This document shows, in pieces, positions 13,774 through 26,400 of a stretch of 64,000 nt of DNA. The notes beneath the pieces are model-generated. The model was not told the origin of the DNA. It worked only from the letters and a program-made list of their open reading frames with translations, and made no database searches. The stretch is from contig NW_019211459.1 of the NCBI RefSeq assembly GCF_002443255.2, positions 1 through 64,000 of the forward strand, given 5' to 3'. The translations under genes and the position numbers were made by a program. Within the stretch, counting starts at the first letter, position 1; the number at the start of each line of letters is the position of its first letter. The stretch is from Varroa destructor. Taxonomy: Eukaryota; Arthropoda; Arachnida; Mesostigmata; Varroidae.

Positions 13774-13820
13774 ATGATGATGATGATGATGATGATAACG
13801 ACGACGACGACGACGACGAA
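13774..13820. repeat. (GAT)n followed by (GAC)n
   Basis: About eight GAT units pass directly into about seven GAC units. This is a single-base change of unit within one tract. Confidence 0.95.
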
Positions 13821-14442
13821 GTTTACATGGGGACGCAAGAGCAAGATGGAGGACGCGAAGTGCATGACGCTAAATCCTTCTTAATGGCACCGATGTTGAT
13901 TAAGTAACTGTTAAACCCAATAGCCATAGCAGCTAATGTTAAATGACTTTTTCTAGCAATGATTACTGTTATTGCAGCTATGCTATATCCTATCACGCGC
14001 TCCGATGGATAAGGTCATTCACAGATGACGGCGACGATGACGATATTGATGAAAATGGTAATAACAATGAGGACAAGAGCTGATAGATTTATACGTCGAC
14101 ATCGAACACAAGCACTTGAGCAACAATACAATAAAATTATAACATCAACAGGCAACAGTTGTAATAGATCATTATAGCAATAATTAATACAACAACATAA
14201 ACGGCAAAAAAAAACAACAACAAATCGTGCATTTTAAGCTGAGGAAGACAGCTTCACTACTCAGGGCAAATTGACAGACCAGCAGATAGATGAACCGCGT
14301 TGAAGATATTAACCGAAATGTAGAACTAAATACAACAGCAGTGGCTAACCGACTAACGATCAGCAACAAACGACCGTGAATAGGTAGGACACGTACGCGA
14401 CAAGAATATAGTATGTGTGTGTTATAAGCGCAAATGCGTTTA

Positions 14443-14469
14443 CAATATATATATATATATATATATATA
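14443..14469. repeat. (TA)n microsatellite
   Basis: About 13 TA units. Confidence 0.9.
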
Positions 14470-15058
14470 CGCATCTAATAAACGTGTGTCCTTAAATTAT
14501 CTAACAGTGACGTGACCAGCTGTGCACTTCCCATACAAAAAATATTATGCCGATCGACTGAAAGAAACGTAGCGTTACGTCGAGCTTTGTGGAGTGGCGT
14601 TTGGTTTGCAAAGATAATGACAATTATTATTATTATTTGTAGCCGTACATCAGTAGATATAGTAATGGAAAAAAGGAACGAGAACGAAAAAAAAAAATAC
14701 AAAAAAAAGTCTTTATTCTTGCTGCTCAATCAAACCGCAAACTGATTGATCGTAGTAAGTAGTTCATGTCTGCCTGTCTGTGGATTTCGCATGTGTTTCA
14801 ATGCGCAAATGTGTATGACCGACCTATAAACAACAAACAGTGAGCTCAGCGTGCCACAACTGTTGACAAGTCACGACCGGTTAACATCTCAGCAGCATCT
14901 GGCGTAACTCTAGTGATGATGTTCGTACATATTATAATTATGATACATAGATGAGATACACTGAAATGAGGATATGATGACCGTGGCGATAACGATGGAG
15001 ATGATAAGAGATAAACTGCTATAACAATGGAGGTCTATGTGTGTGTACGTTAGCTGAA

Positions 15059-15086
15059 TGTATGTATGTATGTATGTATGTATGTA
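15059..15086. repeat. (TGTA)n microsatellite
   Basis: About seven tetranucleotide units. Confidence 0.95.
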
Positions 15087-15777
15087 GACCTTACAACTCA
15101 AGTAAGCAAACGCAGTAGAGGAAGATGCACGATATGTAGCGTACCTGCATGTAGGAATACGGACAGACAACAATAAAGGTCGAATTCAATCGGAAACAGG
15201 AGATCAAACGAGACAATACCGATGTATCTGTTATCTATAGAAAATACCGATTGATGCTGCTAATCATGATGAGATGATGATGATGATAATGATGGGCCTT
15301 GAATAACCACTACGAGTGGTGCTACTATTGTTCTACTAGTAGTAGTGTCAGCTGGTTCGATGGCTATGCTAGGCTAGATGGCTGCATGGATGGGTGAGGG
15401 GAAGCGGTTATATTTGAAATAGGGGCAATGATGTCGTCACCGACGATGTTGACCGCTTGTCGGGGCCGACCGTTTGTCCCGCTACCCCTACAAGTTCCGC
15501 TACAAGTCAATGATTTAATGTCCCTTAACGATGGTGATATAATAATGCTAATAATAATCCTAATAATAACAAAAGTAATAAAGGGAAAAACACAAGAACG
15601 ATGATATTGAAGATCGACTGATGAAAAACTATGATCAACGATTCTTTGGCGTAGTTATACGTGCTTCTTAAGATGGTACTGATGATTACAATATTGACGA
15701 TGACTATGACGACCGTGCTGATAAATGGTGATTATTATCTAGTAAATTGAATGCTGTGAGCCTTTATAGAGTTCTTT

Positions 15778-15799
15778 AGAGAGAGAGAGAGAGAGAGAG

Positions 15800-15830
<31 letters not shown>

Positions 15831-15884
15831 AAGGGGTACAGAGAGAGAGAGAGAGAGGGAGAGAGAGAGAGAGAGAGAGAGAGT
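15778..15884. repeat. (GA)n-(GATA)n-(GA)n composite tract
   Basis: A GA run is followed by about seven GATA units, a 10-base spacer and a second GA run. One strand is almost pure purine over about 105 bp. GAGA-factor-type sites are abundant by sequence, but function is not shown. Confidence 0.95.
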
Positions 15885-15962
15885 GGGTCGTCTGGTTGAC
15901 CTAATTCTTTCTCCAGGCCCTTACAGTAGAAGTAGAATGGAGTTATAATGACGATGATGATG

Positions 15963-15996
15963 ACAACAACAGCAACAGCAACAGCAACAACAACAA
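15963..15996. repeat. (CAA/CAG)n tract
   Basis: Mixed CAA and CAG triplets. Confidence 0.9.
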
Positions 15997-17354
15997 TGTT
16001 TGTGTCTAGTCCTAATAGTCGTGTTGGTGTTGTTGGCCAGTCTGTTCGAAAGTGATGTGTGTTAACGATACACGATTTCTCTTAAAACTAGATTATTATC
16101 CTATAAACAATCGTATCATGATAATGTTTACAATAACTCAAACTATAACTCGGATCTTCAGTGGCTAAGCGATAAAGAGACACACACACAAAAACAAACA
16201 ACAAAGAAGTCCATCAGCAATGAATAGCCAAAGTATGAGCACAATGTAGTGCTATAAAAACAACAGCCAGAACAACTATTCGTTCAGTCGTCGTACTTCG
16301 CTCGTTTGTCTGTTTGGCTGTCTGTCGGTCCGCGTGAATGGATGCGTGTAAATGTGTGGGAACGCCCTAAACTTAAAGTCAAATAAATCACTTGTTGTCA
16401 ATCATCTATCAATAGGAACAACATCAATAAACCCTTCTTGGTTTTATTATGCAGATATCAGTCTTACGCTGCACGACCATGTCTAACTAAAATAGTATAC
16501 ATACAATAAATTATAATATTCATAATAGTAATAGTGATAATGAAGACAATTATGATGACAACAAAGATATCACATATCTGTACTACGAGCAACGAAATAT
16601 AACTATATGCACATATTAATAACAGTAATAACATTGTCGTTGTCGCTAAATGCGAAAGTGATCGAGCGATATGGATGTAACGATCAATCATCTGAGCGTG
16701 GCTAAAAGGAGCAAAATCACAATCAATACAAAAAAAAACAAAACAATGGGTGATAAATTAAGCATTCGATGTGTTGTTGAGTGGTCTTCGCGTTCTGCTG
16801 GGTTTCCTTTTGTTTCACGGATTTCCTTTAATTTTTACTGATTGCTCTCATTTCGCACGTGCGTATTACCTTCCGACAAAGCACATATTATTATTATTAT
16901 AATTATTGTCGAATAATAGTGACGCCTGGAATAGCGCGCATATGGATGTGTTGTGGAACCGATGAAGCCATCGTCAAGGCCGCAATAATTAAGAGATAAA
17001 TTACAAAAAACACATTAGTACGGCTGTGTTGTGTGTGTATTTCCTCGATTTCTTTCGCCCTGACAAGGGCAACACACAAAAAGCGACTGTATAGAAGCCA
17101 AAAATTCTGACAGTCAGAGAGATACGCAGTTCACTTCTAGAAAAAAGAGACAACCCTGAATCAATCAATGTAAAGCATATATTATTATTATAAAGAATGA
17201 TAATATCACCATTATCAGCAGGCGTCATGAGAGAAAAAAATATACACCAGACGTCATGTAGAACCAATAGTCATTCGAGCCTGGTCTCTCAGGCCGGGCA
17301 AGCAAATCCCATTTCTTGTATGCGTCTAGGTATTTATACATATTATTACAGGAC

Positions 17355-17355
<1 letters not shown>

Positions 17356-17385
<30 letters not shown>
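17356..17385. repeat. (TA)n microsatellite
   Basis: About 15 TA units. Confidence 0.95.
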
Positions 17386-17388
<3 letters not shown>

Positions 17389-18075
17389 TGTGTAGCATGC
17401 AAGTAAAATGATAATATGTATTGATTTTAACATTACTATTGCAACCATTATTATTATTATTATATATAACAAACATCGGCGAAGATAATCTGGATAATGA
17501 AAATGATGATAATATATACATATATTATATCGAGTTCAATATCGACTCGCCGGTGTCTCTCACGGCCATAAGTGGGGCTCAAAAACCAATAAACCAGACG
17601 AAAACGTGTGCGTATGAAGTATATAAACGAATAAAACACAATAATAACTTGAATGAAATATAATGATGATAATAGTAAGTGGAGTACCATGGTATAGAGG
17701 AATCATAAGACGAAAGGACGGTCTATGTCTTGATCGTTACTAGCCCTTGGGGTGATAGCAAACTGAGCGCGAAAACCATACAAGCACTAACAACATCTAG
17801 TAAGAAACAATAAAAAAATGACCCAGGAGAAGGATCATTTTGTCTCCATACATTAGCTACCGTTGGGGTGACTGGGTGGGTATCGTGTGTTGGTGGACTC
17901 GTGCAGGCAGCGTCAGAATGTTGCGTGATATCGTCCAACGTTGTTCTTCCCATTAAATCATATTCATGTACTGTGTGTACCTGCACCCACATCTGGCGCC
18001 ACCTGCACTATAACCTCCATCTGTCTAACAAAAAAAAAAATTAAACAGGATGATAAAAAGGAAGCAGAGAAGGAT

Positions 18076-18107
18076 GCACGCACGCACGCACACACACATA
18101 CACGCAC
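18076..18107. repeat. (GCAC)n/(CA)n tract
   Basis: GCAC units run into CA units and back. Confidence 0.85.
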
Positions 18108-18460
18108 GAATACTCACATTATTCAAACACTTCGTGCTCGACCCTCCCCCACCGCTTTCCTGTATTGTTGGTGCTGCCAACCAGACGCTATACGGCTGAA
18201 CATCACAGTAGATCTTCTACTACATATACAATAATATACATACATTATATGGGTGATACACGAGTGGAACCAGCTAGTCGCACTGAACCCTTAGACAGCG
18301 GGTTACCCGTAACCTTCACGCCAGAGGCCAATTTAACAGACGAGGGAGAGGAAGAAAAAAGGAAAACCAAGACAGGAATATAAATAACACTACACACTAC
18401 ATGATCACTGCGGAGTCCCTATAACCACTTATAATAATAATCATATTTGCCGACGCTAAA

Positions 18461-21400
18461 ACGAACTAAGTCTGAGATATTGAATGCTTATCAGGTAGAA
18501 CTGCAAAGTGGATATATAAGGTTACTTCCTTTTATGTTTGTGAACGATTCGAATTACGCTATAAAGAGAGGAAAAAAAAGCAGAACAAACCAATAAATAT
18601 TTGGAAGATCCAAAGAACTATAAAGCGTAATATTTTTTTTATGCCTTATTTTGTTAGAAATGCCCTCATTGTCTGGTGACGTTGACGTAGCTAGAAATAT
18701 AAAAATTTTACCAGCATAAATACCTAGGATAAACAGATGATAAGCCATTACCTGTATTTCTTGTCAGTGTTAAATAAAGATGACATCACCTCGAGTAACA
18801 ACTGCTGAACTATCAAAAAAAAAAAAAAAAACGAAGCGGGTTTGGTTGAGAAAGACCTAGGGCCAAGTCGTTTGTGATCCTTACAGGGTCTTCTCTTTAC
18901 CAGTAGCAATTGCATAAGCTAAAGGTGAGCTACGAGCAGTATGTCTCGAAAGGTGCCTAAACATTGTATCGAACCCACTCTTGACCCACTTTGAAGAGTG
19001 CGCTCTTTTTTTTTAAATTTTTTTTTTATTTTTACTGGTGATGCCGGTCATTCCATGGGTGGTAATAACAACCATGAAGGTCTTACCTGCACTCACGCGT
19101 ATTCTAACAATAAGAACTCTCTGTGCCTTTCCTTATAAGGAAGCAACCATGACTGCTGTTAAAAATACTAATCGTACTTAAAATAATAAAAATAAGAGTA
19201 ACTCGCCGATAATAATTAGGCTTTTTCGTGCTGTATGGGCAAGATGTTCGTGCCACATTACCAACGACTAATCGGTAGGAGAAACTTAGTATTTCTTTGA
19301 GAACTTCGATATATGCGATTGCGTAGATTTTTTTATTTTCTATGTTTAGCATTACTGGGTATTTATCCCGTATCCCAAGTCCTCAGAATCACCTACTTAA
19401 AATATACAACATGTCCCCTTAGGAGTCTAATAAGCAGCCATTATTTTTAATAGTAGTATCTTATCTTGCTTAATTTTCTTTTTTTCCTTCAGTCTTCAGT
19501 TTCCTGATGCCTAACATCACACGATAGTTTTTCGATATTCGAAGCAGCACGGCAACAGGCGCCCAAAAATCTACCTACATAACGAAAATTATTCTAATGA
19601 ATCCTTCTTGAGTTGGCCATTCGCTCCTCCTCGATGATTCGGAAGCCAAACTGTGCCCATGGACACGGCCAAATAATAAAATTAGGATAAGGAAAACTTC
19701 ACTTCTAATATCTAACTATGTGGAAATCGAGCGTGATCGGCACGCTTTTTCTCTACGAGGCTGCCATAATGGCTGTATTTGGCCAGTGTACATGAGCGCT
19801 GCCTGCGTACGTAATTGATGATTGAGCAGTTGGCGCTGCGCAAAACACTTGGAAACTTTGAGCACTAACATTTTAAACGTGCGTAAAAACATTATAAACG
19901 TCCTAATACACTGAATTTTTTAAAGCAGTAATTTTTTTTTAGATCGTTTTTTTTTTCTTTTCAAAATCTAGAATGAATTTATTGTAGTTGCTGCTGCTAT
20001 TGGCTCCGTTTAGGTGCGTCATACAGGACCTGTATGAATTAGAAACCTACCGAGTGTTATCGTTTTCTCCATTTAGACATTCGTTTGACAAGTTGTCAAT
20101 ACGTCAGAGAGAAACGGTTGATTTCGAAGATGCTTTCTCATGCTGTAAACAGTATATACGAGAATCATAGTGTTTTCACTCTCGACTACGGATCGATTAG
20201 TGTGTCAGCCATTGATCATACATATAGCGGTTCAGTTATTACTCCATATGTTGCTAGCCTATATATATATATGCATATATGGTATTTACCCTGATCACAA
20301 TTATGCGATCGACTGTGTTATCTGCATTATGAATCTATATAATAACTAGATATTAGCTGTAAGATGACAACGGCAGCAGCAGCAGCAGCAGTAGCCAACC
20401 CGCCTCTTGTATTGTGATATTAACAAATATCCTCAATAACATTTATGTTATTAATTCACTGAAATAACATCGATAATCATAACAATACTTCTGCACTGCT
20501 GATGATGATATGAATAAAGAGAGGTAGTAATAATATTAAATCGGAACAGAAAATTATACTGGCAATTATTTCGTCTACGTAGTTATTAGGGAAGACGTCG
20601 TTTGAGTACCTATATGGTTCGCTTATCTGCCCGAACTAATCTATACGCAGGATTTCTATCAAAAAGACCTAGAAAGAATGATGAAACCCGAACAAAGAAA
20701 AACATGAGCGAATAGATAGTAGGATTCCTGTTTCAACTTCTACTTCTTAACTATTTAAGGGAAGAGCATTTCCAGTGTTCTCGTAACGCTAGTCGAATGC
20801 ACCCATTTGACCTCTCAGCTCCCAATAAGAAAATTATGTCACTAGGAATGAAAATGGGTTGCATCGCAGGATGAATGGTAAAATAGTAACTAGGGCCACT
20901 GTAATAAATTAATCGTTTGTCATTAGCCCCTTCGGTATTTGAAAAGAGGAGCGTATAGGTTTTCGTAATGGTTGGATTTGAAGATCGTCACTAGATCTAT
21001 TTACATTGTCCATCTTCTGATTAGCATGAGGAAGTCTTCTCTCTCTCCCGAAGTGACCGGGCTGATTTTTGGAAGTCGCTAGAATTTTATCCTGGGAAAA
21101 CTGTCGCGAAAGATGGAGCCGGTTAGGTTAGTAGATCTCTTTCCTAAAGGGCAAAGTTGCCTTTTTCCCATAGAATGTGATGTTCATAAACTGCAATTAT
21201 TGCATACGGCCACTGATCACCAATGGTAACAAGGCCAATCAGGCTACGCGTGCCTTTGGGCTGCCTCTTTCAGAGTGTGCTACGTGAACAGTTTGTACGC
21301 AACGAACCATCTGTGCTGTACCATGTCAATCTGTCTGCCCAGCTATGCTTCAACGACGATAGTCGAAAATCGTCGCCCACTTCAATGCATCACCCGAGCG

Positions 21401-21735
21401 CGCCCTCTTGACGAGTCGAGCGATCTCTGCCCATCAGGCTCCCATGGGCAATCCCCTTGCACTGAACTCCTAGTCTACTTACAACACCCCGTCAGAGTGG
21501 ATGATCACACTGTGGCTGGCTCCGGCACGTCAGCCGGGATGCCTTAACTCACACACAAGGAACTACCTACTTTCAGCCATGTCGTTGAGATGTTTACAGC
21601 GATAATCCTAATCCCATTAGATGGTGGCGCTTACGACCCCGAAGCGTCGTCTGACAGAATGGACAACGGCGCACGGGGTGTTCCGGTGCGACTTGCAACC
21701 AGCGACACTGACAATGCGTTGAAATGCCATTGAAT
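18461..21735. other. Intergenic, first stretch with low microsatellite density
   Basis: The texture changes here: few tandem repeats, several T or A homopolymer runs, ordinary complexity. A GGGTTCGATAC string (minus strand, about 18968) resembles a Pol III B box but has no A box. From about 21220 frames become longer (for example 21275-21547) and may belong to the N-terminal part of the Helitron that follows, but no motif was recognised in them. Confidence 0.5.
20372..20391. repeat. (GCA)n tract
   Basis: About six GCA units. Confidence 0.85.
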
Positions 21736-23405
21736 GATGAAATAAAAGACGCGGATTCGCTGCCCGATGCTGCAGGGACAGTATGTTGCTACAATGCGCT
21801 ATGTGCGCCCATCCGACACACCATCACCCGCCTAAGCTGTACATTAATCGTTCACCTTATGCTGAAGGTACCTATCCAGTATTCACACTACGCTTTCCAA
21901 AGGTAGTCGAGTTTATCAGCTACAAAAAAGGTCAGATAAGGCAAATCAACCAATTACTTCACAGTAAGTCGTGTATTATTACTTCAACGAGGAATTATGT
22001 ACCTCGATCAAGTCGGTTAGCTACATTAACAAGTAAATGCTGAAAAAATGCGACAAAGTCATCATTGAAGTAGATAAAATCGAACAGTACCTCAACGGGC
22101 GTTATATCGGCCGCTACCAAGTGGTTTCCTAAATCTTTAGCTTTCCTATCCACGATGCCCACCCACTTATTAAGCGGCCATACCTACATTCACTCCACGA
22201 GCAATACGCGTTCTTTTAGGTAGGGTCATTTATGGGAAAGAATAGAAAATCCATAAGCTTAGCATCGTTTTTGTCTCTTTGCAGAAAGGATGATTTCGCC
22301 AATTTAATGGTCTACACAGGTACCCAAATTGTGCATTTAAGCAACAATAATAATATTACTTTTATTTTATATATATATATATATATATATCATTCCATTA
22401 TTTTTGACTTCCATTACAACCTCTTTCGATGTACTGAGAACCCGCAAGGGCACTCATCCTTGTACGTTCCGAGAATAACGAACACAGAAGAATCTCCTTC
22501 TAAACGACTACCATCGGTAACAGCCTACGTACGACGGCGCAGAAACGCAGATGTTAGAAGCCATTAGAAATCTTTTCATTGGCCTCTTAAATACTGGCAA
22601 ATATACCGGCCCATTAGAACTATTGAACCTCCACAAAGGTGCTATGGCTAAAAACTAGCATTATTTGGCTAGACTGGTGCATCGTTACCCTTTCCTATGG
22701 CTGCCGCTCGCTGCAATACATGTCCTAAATATAGTATTTTTAGATTAAGTTGAACGAGTACAAGAAAAACTTAGCCGACTTCAACTTAGCTTGCACAGAC
22801 AACCTGGAGGAACCTACCGACGACGGACGTAAGTTCCAATAGGAACTTGCCAAGTAAACTGAAATCATCGCCAGGCACGAACTCCGTTTAAATGACACAC
22901 ACCTACAGATTATAATACACTGCTGCCTGCGAGTACCTACGCACAGGTAAAAGCAAACTAATACCCGGAAAATGCAAGGGAAACTTCTCTGGCTAATTCA
23001 ATCCTGGCACGCGTACGCGGAAGCGCAAGTGTGGCCTTATTTGTTGCATCCTAAGGCATCGCGATAATGTTGAACCCTCACGAGCGCATTGCCCATTCCC
23101 GAATTAAAAACCCGATCTAGGTTTAATAGGATTCTGCCTGCAACATAGACAAAAACTCGAAGACCTCTGATCTCCTTCATTAAATGGCGCCTATTGTCTG
23201 GAATGAGTGCCCCATGATTAGACGGAGGCCTTCGAGGCTGTCAATCGTTATCTCTGGAATATACATGTTCAAATGGTGTTCGTTTCCGCGTAGCCTTAAC
23301 GCTGTACTCAGCTGATTTTCACCAGCTACTACCCATTGAAGTACAGAAAGGAACATTAAAAAGTTCTGTAACAAACAATCGTATCTATGAAGTCGCTTCC
23401 GCATA
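21736..23405 (+). pseudogene. Decayed Helitron Rep/helicase gene
   Basis: Helitron transposases fuse a Rep endonuclease to a PIF1-family helicase and move the element by rolling-circle replication. Collinear family motifs survive in order. DEIKDADSLPD at 21736 resembles the segment after the Rep core. One frame from 22049 to 22567 has two stops and includes KIEQYLNGRY, SFPIHDAHPLIKR and LASFLSLCRKDDFANLMVYTG-type segments. From about 22920 the helicase follows: a ruined Walker A (PENARET where GxGKT is expected), then SILARVRG, GIAIMLNPHERIAHSRIKNPI-like sequence and a Walker B remnant IVWNECPM at 23193-23213 (family IIWDEAPM). After a frameshift comes SADFHQLLPI at 23308-23337 (family GGDFRQILPV). 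Many stops and at least two frameshifts show it is dead. The catalytic Rep HUH motif and both element ends were not found. Confidence 0.87.
22370..22390. repeat. (TA)n tract inside the Helitron remnant
   Basis: About ten TA units interrupt the Helitron coding remnant just after the LASFLSLC segment, at a place where the family has conserved protein sequence. It arose after the copy lost function. Confidence 0.9.
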
Positions 23406-26400
23406 CATAAATTGAATACGAACGGCTTGCAATGTCACAAGCCGGTAGTCGTATGCCGACTTCCTATTCAAAATGGGTAAGGATAAGCATCTTAATTGCA
23501 AAATGCTTGAAAGAATACCGAGTTCGGCAGAGAAAGAAAAGACCATACGTAGCTTTCCTCAATGGTAATTCGGCCGACGAACGAGTTAGAAGGCAAACAT
23601 TCGATTTATACCGGACAAGCAATGAGAGGCACAACGAATCAAAAAATGTTGGCTCCCCTACGGGCAGACCCGTCAGCCCCTGTAAGCCGTTGCCCGAAGT
23701 ACTACGCAAACAGTTCTATGTTGTAGCCGAAATGATCGAGATTTAGGATTTCAATGGATGTGGGTCTCATAGGTGGGACGTAAGGCTTAATTTGCGGCCA
23801 AACCTTTAATTTTCGACCTCTTCAAAAAATGTGAACGGATCAGAGTTAGTAAAGCGGTCAACGACAAAACAGGGGCGTAGCAAAGGCTGCTGATCATTCT
23901 CGTCTGTCCTACTAAGAGTCTAGCTCTGTGGGTTTGTCTGACATAAAGAGCTCCTAAGAGACACGAATTGAGCTGCCGTATTTGTGGGTCGCAGAAGTCC
24001 GTTCTAGGGAATATTTGTGCAGAAAGTGAAGCCTAAGATACAAATTCTTTAGCTCCATAGAACAAACTTTGTTTTTCTCGTTACGGTGTAATGTTGATTA
24101 AGTCGGTTGTAAAGGAAAAACAGCAACTTTTCTGCTATTTTTCACATGTAAAAACAACGCACCATTACTGCTCGCTAGCATTGAAGCGGTCATCTAATCA
24201 CCACCGTTGTGCCTGTAAAGATTATAGCCTAATAACTAGCTATCATTTAACGTTGTCTCTATAATAAGTATAATTTGGTTTGCCTCTATACGCGCAAATA
24301 AAATATATTTAATGGTAAATCAGGAGGAGAGCGAGAAATAAACCATATTTTAATCGGGTTTTCGTCCAGAAATCGATATTTTGAAAAATAATAACCAAAC
24401 GTTTACATAAATTCAGGTAACGTACTATTGCGCTGCATGTGTCAAACCGACTTGCGGCGTACCAGCATCGTGCTGCGCATTGAGACCTGCTTGACCCACA
24501 ATCAGTCTGCGTGCAGTGGTGTACCATTCAACCTACTCAGTCATGCCGTAGTGCATGCAGACGAAGGTAGTCAACAGCCGCCACTCATACGCAGTGCGAC
24601 GTGAGGCAATTCTGCCGACAAGCCTGAATCCGGCCGTAACAGGAACAGGGGTCACTTCTGATAGCGACCGAAGGCCCTCGCCGAGCCGAATCAAAATTTC
24701 TCTACGCACATCCCAATCTTCAGGTCAAGAAAGGCCGCCGGAGCACGGCTTTATCCGTTGGATTCTTGACGTCAATCGATAGATGTTAACGAAATGAATG
24801 AAAATGTAATATATATCTCTGTACGTAGATTAACTACTTCGGCGTGGAAACGGCTTTAACATTTTTAATTTGTCGAGGCGTTCGTCTCACCTAGGTGACC
24901 TAGTGGAATAAATACGAGTTTTCTTTCGGGCGAATTTCTAATAAATATTAGTTGAAAAACTTGTAGCGGCTAGTATAACAAACATTTTAGCTGAATGATG
25001 TCTTCCTGATTTTTTGAGGGAAGTTCCAAAAAATAATATGGAAACTACAGTTTTGTCAAATTAAATGAAAGTACAATACATCTTCCTAAGCCATATAAGA
25101 TATATGTGACTTCATTCTATACGATATCAACTAACACTGAAAGTTCCGTCGCCATGTTGTGGATGTATTGTATGAATGTACCAAAGGCCAACACGCCCTT
25201 GGCGAACATGTTGAAATAGAATACAGACGTGTCAACAGAGAGGCGACGGGGTTAGGTGAGCCAGTTGATTGCAACTGTTTAATCTGTAGTTTACATAAGG
25301 TTAAATATTATCGCAATAAATCAGGTTAGTTAAATCTATCAATGGCAAAAAGGAGCAAAACAGGACACGCGGGACCGCCTAATAATCACTACAATTGTAT
25401 CGTATTAGAAATAGGTACAGATGATGGGTCTTCTAAACTGCATAAATGAGGTATCAAACTGTAGATCTATTTCATATAATTTGCAGGTAGTTAGTTAATT
25501 CTGTTATAGATTAGATTCTTTAGGGGGGCCTTTACTCTGTTATTATTGTTACTATGTTATTGAATGGTTACTGTATTTAAACGTTTTACGTACGGGTTTG
25601 TCATCAAGCATCGTGTTAAACGGCTACTAGTGGCTTCCCCCAGCACTAAACGAAATGTATCCTCAGCCGATTTTGAACATAAACCATCTAACGTGTCGAT
25701 AAGCACGCTAGTATAGCAATCGAGTATCTAGGGCACTTTCTACCAACTGAGGCTTACGTAATAGATAAACCTACTTAGCTTCATTACGCGAGTGTTTACT
25801 CTGATTGCACCTCGAACAAGCATATACGATACTTTGAAGTTACACTTTCAAGCGATTTTTTCATGGTGTCTGGACTTCTATGTTATATAATGTTTTTGGA
25901 ATAGCACTGATGAAGCTATGCTCCCTATTTCGAAGCGTTACTGGTGTGTAGTATCTTTATACGACCTTATAAACCGCAGAGCGTCTGTTGCAGACATTTT
26001 CATAGCTAACGACACCTACTATGCTCTGTAGCTGGAAAAGCTATCCTCTATCTATAAGTAGATAGAAAACACCTCCAAAGTGGATAAAAAAGTAAATAAC
26101 CATAGAAGTATACGAGTCTAACAAATCATACTAAGAGGCTGGCTTATGCAGGCACTCCTACAGTTAAAGCCCGTCTTCTCACACTCGCCAAAACACGTAT
26201 ATCAAGATCAGAAAAAACAAGATTCGTTACGTGAATGTCAAAGGCAAGAGCTTTGAAAATGAAAGCTCCAACGAATAAAACCATAAAATTGATAGTATCA
26301 TCATAAATAAATGTAAAGCAATATCGTAGATATCCTCTGTAGTCAGAGCTGTACTCGCCTGATGTCAACAAATCGTATTTACGAAATCGGAAATGTAATT

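Larger units (their letters stand above)
12563..18460. other. Non-coding, densest microsatellite stretch
   Basis: Long composite repeats dominate. Between them the sequence is AT-rich and full of short GAT, CAA and ATT triplets. No supported gene. Frames at 13433-13737 and 14184-14474 are translations of (TA)n/(TG)n tracts. Confidence 0.6.

Noticed and set aside
18960..18985. GGGTTCGATAC on the minus strand as a tRNA B box
   Set aside because: No A box at proper spacing, only A/T runs upstream.
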